Assembly (NCBI GenBank): GCA_037042915.1
Contig: CM073195.1
Span: forward strand, 4,030,001-4,094,000
DNA length: 64,000 nucleotides
Direction of reading: 5' to 3'
DNA from: Auricularia sp. M13
Taxonomy: Eukaryota > Basidiomycota > Agaricomycetes > Auriculariales > Auriculariaceae
The notes under the pieces are model-generated. The model was not told the DNA's origin. It did not search any database and saw only the letters and a list, made by a program, of their open reading frames with translations. This document shows, in pieces, positions 57,501 to 64,000 of this stretch (position 1 is the first letter of the stretch; each line of letters opens with the position of its first letter). Made by a program: the position numbers and the translations under genes.

Positions 57501-59658
57501 ATTGTGCGGAAGAGTGATTTCGGATGAGCTGAGCGTGACGTGTCTGTGCCTTCTGAGCCACCCACGCTGTGTCGCCAACCACCACGGACGTTCGGACTGT
57601 GGGAAACCGCGATTCAGGGTCCAATCGCACCCCAGGAACATTCTTTCGCGTTCCGCAATGCGATTTGATATTGCGAAAGAGGGCAGATTGTGCAGGAGAG
57701 TGCTTGACACTGCGCGTCACAGCAACCACCACCCACGCTGTGTCGTCGACGACTGCGGACGTTTGGACTGCGAGAAACCGCGATTCAGGGTCCAATCGCA
57801 GACTGTGGGAAACCGCGATTCCGGGTCCAATCGCACCCCAGGAACATTCTTTCGCGTTCCGCAATGCGATTTGATATTGCGAAAGAGGACAGATTGTGCA
57901 GGAGAGTGCTTGACACTGCGCGTCACAGCAACCACCACCCACGCTGTATCGTCGACCACTGCGGACGTTTGGACTGCGAGAAACCGCGATTCAGGGTCCA
58001 ATCGCACCCCAGGAACATTCTTTCGCGTTCCGCAATGCGATTTGATATTGGGAAAGAGGACAGATTGTGCGGAAGAGTGATTTCGGATGAGCTGAGCGTG
58101 ACGTGTCTGTGCGTTCTGAGCCACCCACGCTGTGTAGCCAACCACCACGGACGTTCGGACTGTGGGAAACCGCGATTCCGGGTCCAATCGCACCCCAGGA
58201 ACATTCTTTCGCGTTCCGCAATGCGATTTGATATTGCGAAAGAGGACAGATTGTGCAGGAGAGTGCTTGACACTGCGCGTCACAGCAACCACCACCCACG
58301 CTGTATCGTCGACCACTGCGGACGTTTGGACTGCGAGAAACCGCGATTCAGGGTCCAATCGCACCCCAGGAACATTCTTTCGCGTTCCGCAATGCGATTT
58401 GATATTGGGAAAGAGGACAGATTGTGCGGAAGAGTGATTTCGGATGAGCTGAGCGTGACGTGTCTGTGCGTTCTGAGCCACCCACGCTGTGTCGCCAACC
58501 ACCACGGACGTTCGGACTGTGGGAAACCGCGATTCAGGGTCCAATCGCACCCCAGGAACATTCTTTCGCGTTCCGCAATGCGATTTGATATTGCGAAAGA
58601 GGGCAGATTGTGCAGGAGAGTGCTTGACACTGCGCGTCACAGCAACCACCACCCACGCTGTGTCGTCGACCACTGCGGACGTTTGGACTGCGAGAAACCG
58701 CGATTCAGGGTCCAATCGCACCCCAGGAACATTCTTTCGCGTTCCGCAATGCGATTTGATATTGGGAAAGAGGACAGATTGTGCGGAAGAGTGATTTCGG
58801 ATGAGCTGAGCGTGACGTGTCTGTGCGTTCTGAGCCACCCACGCTGTGTCGCCAACCACCACGGACGTTCGGACTGTGGGAAACCGCGATTCAGGGTCCA
58901 ATCGCACCCCAGGAACATTCTTTCGCGTTCCGCAATGCGATTTGATATTGCGAAACAGGACAGATTGTGCAGGAGAGTGCTCGACACTACGCGTCACAGC
59001 AACCACCACCCACGCTGTGTCGCCAACCACCACGGACGTTCGGACTGTGGGAAACCGCGATTCAGGGTCCAATCGCACCCCAGGAACATTCTTTCGCGTT
59101 CCGCAATGCGATTTGATATTGCGAAAGAGGACAGATTGTGCAGGAGAGTGCTCGACACTACGCGTCACAGCAACCACCACCCACGCTGTGTCGTCGACCA
59201 CTGCGGACGTTTGGACTGCAAGAAACCGCGATTCAGGGTCCAATCGCACCCCAGGAACATTCTTTCGCGTTCCGCAATGCGATTTGATATTGGGAAAGAG
59301 GACAGATTGTGCGGAAGAGTGATTTCGGATGAGCTGAGCGTGACGTGTCTGTGCGTTCTGAGCCACCCACGCTGTGTCGCCAACCACCACGGACGTTCGG
59401 ACTGTGGGAAACCGCGATTCAGGGTCCAATCGCACCCCAGGAACATTCTTTCGCGTTCCGCAATGCGATTTGATATTGCGAAAGAGGACAGATTGTGCAG
59501 GAGAGTGCTCGACACTACGCGTCACAGCAACCACCACCCACGCTGTGTCGTCGACCACTGCGGACGTTTGGACTGCGAGAAACCGCGATTCAGGGTCCAA
59601 TCGCACCCCAGGAACATTCTTTCGCGTTCCGCAATGCCATTTGATATTGGGAAAGAGG

Positions 59659-60300
59659 TGGATTCCAATTGCAAACAAACAACTCTCTTTATTCTCATTT
59701 CAGGATTTCTCCAGATTCACATCCTGCGAACCACATGTCATTCTTGCGACTAAACTGAAATATGACCACAAGGTTTTCTTCAGTATCTCCCCATGCCATC
59801 CTCAACCACTAACCAATACAACCCCTCAAGAATCACACAAGGACCCCTTCATGTGTGACTTGAGCAAATTTCTTGCCAATCTTGTCATTTAGTCTTGAGG
59901 AACCCATGAGGATCCCACTGAGAAAACCTTGAGAAAACCTTGTCTATTTCAGTAAGTATTTACCACAGTATCTCACAAGGTTTACACAAGGTTTTCTGCG
60001 AACATTCCTCGAATAAAGTTGTACCTGTTACTCAAGGATCGCACGAGGAAAAGCAAGACTGAAATTTCGAGAAATCCTGGAACACTATCTTGAATATGAT
60101 CTACAAATTCTCACCAGGTTTTCACCTGGTTTTCATCAAGAATTCCTCGTGCTATCCTGGACTCTTATCCAAACTATTGGCTTGAGGATCACACGAGGAT
60201 TACAGCATGTGATTCTTGAGCAATCCTGGTGCGTAGTGTCCGAATGACAGCGCGATATCCTCAAACAATTCTTGAGATATCCTTGTCATCGGGCCCAGTG
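59659..60300 (-). repeat. Right terminal inverted repeat, 642 bp
   Basis: The inverse of 42,235-42,876. Its inner edge (TGGATTCC) abuts the last satellite monomer directly. The left arm is instead followed by 264 bp of unique sequence (42,877-43,140) before the array begins. Confidence 0.93.
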
Positions 60301-60361
60301 AAGACTTCTCTGGTTCGTGAGCATGAGTCAGCTTATAAGTTTTTTACGGCGCTCGCAGGGG

Positions 60362-60368
60362 TATAAAA
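60362..60368 (+). promoter_or_regulatory. TATA box of dehydrogenase copy 3
   Basis: TATAAAA, 71 bp before the ATG at 60,439 and 62 bp after the end of the giant element. The core promoter therefore survived the insertion, while everything upstream is now transposon. Confidence 0.6.
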
Positions 60369-60438
60369 CGCTATATAGGTATCCTGGGATTGGATCATAT
60401 CGACATCCAACATCGTTTCGCCGTTGCTTACTCGAAAT

Positions 60439-61863
60439 ATGTCTACGCAAACTGAAATCACGGCCCGCGAATGGCGCATCGCTGATGTTGGTGTCGCTTC
60501 CGATGCTTCCCGCGCGGTTCTAACCTAAGTATACAGCCGCCGAATGGCTACGACGGGCTCCGTCTGCACGACAAGCAGGTCGGCACGCTGGGCGCGACAG
60601 ACGTTCTAGTCAAGGTCCACGCCGTGTCGCTGCAGGTGAGTTCAGCAGGCGCCAGTTGATGACAACTTGCTCATCAGGATGCAGTACCGCGACATGATGG
60701 TTGCGAAGGGACAGTATCCGCTCCCGTAAGCTAACTCGTACAAACACCAGCTTCAAACTCGTGCTCACCTTGGTCCACAGTGTGAAGCCTTCGGCCGTGC
60801 TGGGCTCCGATGCCGCGGGAGAGGTGGTGCGCGTCGGCAGCGAGGTGTCCAAATGGCGCGCGGGCGATCGCGTCGCCGCCAACTTCAACATCCTGCACAT
60901 CCACGGCGAGTTTGACGCGACGAGCAAGGACGGCGCGCTCGGCGCCGCGATCGACGGCGTGCTCAGCACATATAAGGTCTTGCCGGCCGAGGTAAGCATG
61001 CGCACGCATATAGTCTGAATGTGCATGGCAGCGGGCGCTGAGACAGGATGCAGTCGTTGGTGAAGATCCCGGACTACCTGAGCTTCGCCGAGGCGTCGAC
61101 GCTGCCGTGCGCCGCGGTGACGGCGTACAACGCGCTGCTCGGCGGGCCACACCCGCTCAAGGGCGGCGATACGGTACTCGTCGAGGGCACCGGCGGCGTG
61201 TCGATCTTCGCCTTGCAGTTTGCACTCGCGAGCGGCGCAGTACCCATCGTCCTGACCAGCTCGGCCGAGAAGATCGCTGCTGTGAAGAAACTTGGTGTGG
61301 AGCACGTCATCAATTATAAGGAGACGCCCGAGTGGCAGGAGGAGGTGTTGAAGCTGGTGCGTAAAGTATCGAGGTCGCCGCAAGAAGTTGATACTGACAC
61401 CGTCGTCGTAGACCGACGGCGAGGGCGTGCACCACGTGATCGACGTCGCCGGCGGGAAGACGCTCGACAAAGCTCTCCGGTGCACACGATTCGGCGGGAC
61501 AGTCAGCGCCATCGGATTCGTCGACGGCGTGAGTTCAGGCCGCAGACACAGGAGTTGATGCTGATAGTATCGCCGCAGGGGATGACCAGCCCGGACGTAG
61601 TGCTCCAGTGCATCATCAAGGCCGTGAATATTCGCGGTATCCAGATCGGCTCCCGCACGCAGTCAGTACAGTTTTGGAGACTCCACCACTGCACAAGTCA
61701 GACTGACGTTGCCTGCAGGTTTGAGGACATGAACAGGCTCCTGGCGGCGCGCCAAATCCGTCCGGTCGTCGACAAGAGTTTCCCGTTCGAGAAGCTCGCC
61801 GACGCGCTCAGGTACCTTGAGTCGCAGAAGCACGTCGGGAAGGTCGTCGTCAATGTCGCTTGA
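60439..61863 (+). CDS. MDR-family dehydrogenase, copy 3
   Basis: It starts [17 protein letters not shown] and ends KHVGKVVVNVA with TGA at 61,861. After splicing it has the full MDR order: [91 protein letters not shown], the nucleotide-binding [47 protein letters not shown] and [16 protein letters not shown]. Intron 1 (GTGTCGCT...TTCTAACC...ATACAG) is clear here. All introns keep GT-AG ends, so the gene looks intact despite lying 138 bp from the transposon end. It is the closest relative of copy 2. The likely role is NAD(P)H-dependent oxidoreduction of an unknown small molecule. Confidence 0.88.
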
Positions 61864-63540
61864 ACAGATGTATTTATACAGGCGCCAGCGCTCCGCATTG
61901 ACCAGGTTATGAAAAAATAAATATAGGCGTGCGCGCAGCCCGTTGCTCTGCACTTGAACAGCAAGCTTCGCAGAATGCGGTGGTGAAAAGAGTTCAACTG
62001 TTCAGACTCCGCTCCGCCTCCTTGACTCCGCACTACTCGCACTCCTTGCGCACTCCACCATCGATCTGATCTTGTAGCGGGTCCCTATTAGATCGTGGAA
62101 CCTCGCCTTTCAGCTCCTCTGACTATGCTCGCCCAAGTTCACCATCCTATTTATCACTTCGCCTCAAGCAACGTGTGCTTCGTGTCCTTTGCTTTGCTGA
62201 CGAGGACTCGGCAACTGGCAGCTCGCAGATTTTTGGTCGTTGCTTTCAGGACTGCTCTGAACCGCGGATGGCATCTCCATGCACTTCTTCGCGCAACTAT
62301 CTTGTGGCTGCTCAGAGCGAGCTGCTCGGATTGCTAGGCACTCATTTACACGCGCAATTACTTGCAGCGGCCTCTAAAATATCTCTTTGCGCATCGATCG
62401 ACTGCGTCCAATTTCTGGGACATCGGCCAGTATCAACACGGCAACCTGAATCCTGTCAATTCCGGTGGATACTGTAGCTTACTGGAATAGTACAAAACGG
62501 ACAGGTCTGATCGGCGTGTGCTTCCAAAGCTGGCTATTTGGGATCAGTCTCGGTCTCGGAGTGCGCGACTCTGCTCTGCACTCGCTCTGGAGACTGGCGC
62601 TTTGAATCCCCTTCGAGTGGACTCTTCCCGGTGGCCCGGCCCCGACCCCCAACTGGAACTGACTCAGCATATGCTCTGCCAGAGACCGATCTGCGTCAAC
62701 GGAACAGTGCCAGTTTTCCCCCCCTATGTCATTGCGGATGTGGAGTGACTGCAGCTCTTTTCTCCCAAGTATTCACTGTGCTCTATAGTACTGGCGACGA
62801 CAAGAACTCGGCGGGCGTCGTTTTACAGTGATTCAGTTTTCAGTTCTGAGCTACGAGGCCAGACCTGCATGGCAGTGCTACCCTGCGTACTTTACTCGCC
62901 CCGTACAGTATTGCCGCGGCCTTCTTGACTTTTCCGCACCTGGCTGTGGGAACGACCAGACCCCCGCGCTAGCTAGATATCACGATGAATGTACAGCACA
63001 GCGGATTTTCTGGCAGGCCCCTTTCAACTGCACTGCTTGTTGACGACGACCGTATCTCCTCTTCGAGCCAATTAATGCACATCTCCGGCCGGGTTCGTAC
63101 TCTCCGTATCCGGGCGAGGCTGAGGATTACTGTATGACTATGATTTCACTCAGGCTACAGTATAGTACGGACGCCTTTCCTTTCGGTACCTGGCAGCGCG
63201 TTGCATGACGACGGCTGCAGGACGATCCAATTGAATCTGCCACTGGTGAGAATCTGAGGCTTCGCAGGGCGGAGCCGGGCTCCGGGTGCGCGGTCCCGCG
63301 CTCGCCTTCTCGAAGGAGTTTCAGTCGGGGCACAACATGTTACATGGGTGCAGTTTGCGCACGCCCTTCCTGAGTTCCTTGCTGCGCAAGGAACATGCTC
63401 AGCTGATGCGCTAGGGGGGACGTTTAGCAGCGCATCCGATCGGGTGGGATAAGAACACGCTATGGATAGTTCTGCCGCACCGCATGTGAATAGGGCGGCG
63501 TGTGGGATGCAGGGTGGGCGAGATTAGAATAGAAGTAGGC
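61864..63540. other. Intergenic, nothing recognised
   Basis: No supported gene. Short open stretches on both strands have no family motif. Confidence 0.45.
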
Positions 63541-63549
63541 GTAGTTGGT

Positions 63550-63571
63550 CAACAACAACAACAACAACAAC
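63550..63571 (+). repeat. (CAA)7 microsatellite
   Basis: Seven CAA units at 63,551-63,571, downstream of the minus-strand gene at the window edge. Confidence 0.9.
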
Positions 63572-63678
63572 AGGACCCGTTCCAGACAGCGAGTAGTGGT
63601 ACAACAGACCAGACAGCGAGTTCAGATTCCACAGCAAAAAGAAGATTGTGCAGCGGGCGGGGAGGGAAGGGGAGGGGT

Positions 63679-64000
63679 TCATTGGTGGACGTCGAGGAGG
63701 GCGACGCGCTGGTTGCGCTCGAGGAAGAGGCAGCTGGCGACGCAGAGGTCCTGGATCTCGGCCGCGCGCGCGGAGAGCGCGAGCGTCGCGTCGACCTCGG
63801 GCGGCGCGCGGCGGTCCGCGTCGAAGTCGAGGTAGGAGCGCGTGAAGCGCGCGATGGGCCCGCCGGGCGTGTCGAGCGCGAAGAGCTGCTGCGTGTGAGA
63901 CACCGGGACGGGAGTGAGACATACGGGAATGGGCGGCAGCGCACCTCGAGCACCCACTGCCGCTGCGTCCAGCGCCCGCGCCACTCGTACAGCCGGTTCA
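63679..64000 (-). CDS. DUF6593-like protein, C-terminal part
   Basis: The minus strand enters from the right edge with NRLYEWRGRWTQRQWVLE. It splices through a 50-odd bp intron (GTGCGCTGCC…CACACGCAG, about 63,895-63,946) into QLFALDTPGGPIARFTRSYL and ends with ARAAEIQDLCVASCLFLER and TGA at 63,679. The run W-x2-R-G…, a beta-type middle and a closing E-I-Q-D-L-x2-x-S-x-L-F-L-E block match the basidiomycete-wide DUF6593 family as I remember it. Its function is unknown. The N-terminal part lies outside the window. Confidence 0.6.
   Translation of the reverse strand, partial: EPAVRVARALDAAAVGARGALPPIPVCLTPVPVSHTQQLFALDTPGGPIARFTRSYLDFDADRRAPPEVDATLALSARAAEIQDLCVASCLFLERNQRVALLDVHQ

Larger units (their letters stand above)
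48395..59658. repeat. Satellite array, right block with higher-order units
   Basis: The same 171/186-bp monomers continue, roughly 50 of them here and about 70 in the element. The segments 48,507-51,109 and 51,110-53,711 are near-identical 2.6-kb units, each made of one solo LTR plus about ten monomers in the same A/B order. A third starts at 53,712. From 54,568 to 59,658 the array runs without LTRs and with many B monomers. A shortened monomer junction at about 57,800 (CAATCGCAGACTGTGGG) marks a crossover within a unit. Confidence 0.92.
42235..60300. mobile_element. 18-kb CACTA-like element carrying a satellite array
   Basis: Two 642-bp inverted repeats (42,235-42,876 and 59,659-60,300) bound the unit. 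They begin CACTGGGCCCGATGACAAGG and differ at about 13 sites with no length change. AAG lies directly outside both ends (42,232-42,234 and 60,301-60,303), which fits a 3-bp target duplication. CACT[A/G] ends plus a 3-bp duplication are the signature of the CACTA/EnSpm (CMC) superfamily. The arms are packed with subterminal words (CTCAAGAAT, AGGATTGCTCAAG, CCTGGTGAAAACC, ACAAGGTTT), as CACTA transposase sites often are. No DDE transposase frame is visible inside, so the unit is non-autonomous. The interior is 171/186-bp satellite interrupted by four solo LTRs and one MITE. Arms this long are not typical of CACTA elements. Confidence 0.85.

Noticed and set aside
54205-58080. A giant repetitive protein of 1291 residues (plus) or 1188 residues (minus)
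   Set aside because: Both frames come from satellite monomers whose lengths are multiples of three. Variants change the residue in both frames about as often as not, the starts lie in an LTR, and no promoter or intron pattern of a host gene is visible.
43141-59658. CRISPR array
   Set aside because: Units are 171/186 bp with no unique spacers between short repeats, in a eukaryotic setting with introns.
43141-59658. Alpha-satellite or centromere by the 171-bp length
   Set aside because: The sequence has nothing in common with primate alpha satellite; the equal length is coincidence. Centromere function cannot be judged from this window.
1-64000. tRNA or rRNA genes
   Set aside because: I looked for B-box-like GGTTCGAATCC words and rRNA-like conserved stretches and found none that are convincing.

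Overview
The window looks like nuclear DNA of a basidiomycete fungus, most likely an Agaricomycete. Nearly every credible gene is cut by 50-60 bp GT-AG introns with CTAAC/CTGAC-like branch sites. The gene content also fits: F-box/leucine-rich proteins, a Gpi16/PIG-T gene, a class-3 lipase, a DUF6593-like protein, a WSC-domain relic and a C2H2 regulator. Genes are sparse and separated by degenerate sequence.

Layout. 0-3.2 kb: edge of an F-box-like gene, a decayed WSC domain and a scrambled local duplication. 3.2-9.4 kb: an F-box gene with one in-frame stop (-), an SDR gene of nine exons (+) and a class-3 lipase (+). 9.7-11.4 kb: PIG-T copy 1 (-), which has lost its signal-peptide start and one splice donor. 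11.6-28.8 kb: mostly gene-poor, with a pogo-like miniature transposon at 14.5 kb and a two-finger C2H2 gene at 21.7-22.8 kb (-). 28.9-34.4 kb: a small Cys-rich protein gene with a 12-nt exon, then two tandem MDR dehydrogenase genes (+). 34.7-39.3 kb: intact PIG-T copy 2 and an intact F-box paralogue (+). 39.5-40.2 kb: a small intron-rich gene of unknown function (-). 42.2-60.3 kb: one 18,066-bp transposon-like unit. 60.4-61.9 kb: a third MDR paralogue. 63.7-64.0 kb: the C-terminal part of a DUF6593-like gene running off the edge.

The outstanding object is 42,235-60,300. It starts CACTGGGCCC and ends with the inverse. It has 642-bp terminal inverted repeats that differ at about 13 positions, and an AAG duplication flanks it (3 bp, as in CACTA/EnSpm elements). 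No transposase is visible inside. The interior is about 70 tandem monomers of 171 or 186 bp. A solo LTR of about 855 bp (TGT...ACA, 5-bp duplication CACTG) sits in the array and has been multiplied with it into 2.6-kb higher-order units, four copies in all. A 483-bp MITE with an 11-bp target duplication, carrying a (CCTAA)n tract, has landed in the array as well. The whole unit lies 138 bp upstream of the ATG of the third dehydrogenase gene, leaving only a short TATA-bearing promoter.

The second theme is duplication. PIG-T together with 0.3 kb of its promoter side exists as a 2-kb inverted pair 23 kb apart. The F-box genes lie downstream of each copy in the same order, and the dehydrogenase exists three times. 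In the PIG-T and F-box pairs the left copy is the decaying one. All calls come from reading the sequence by eye; no database search was possible.
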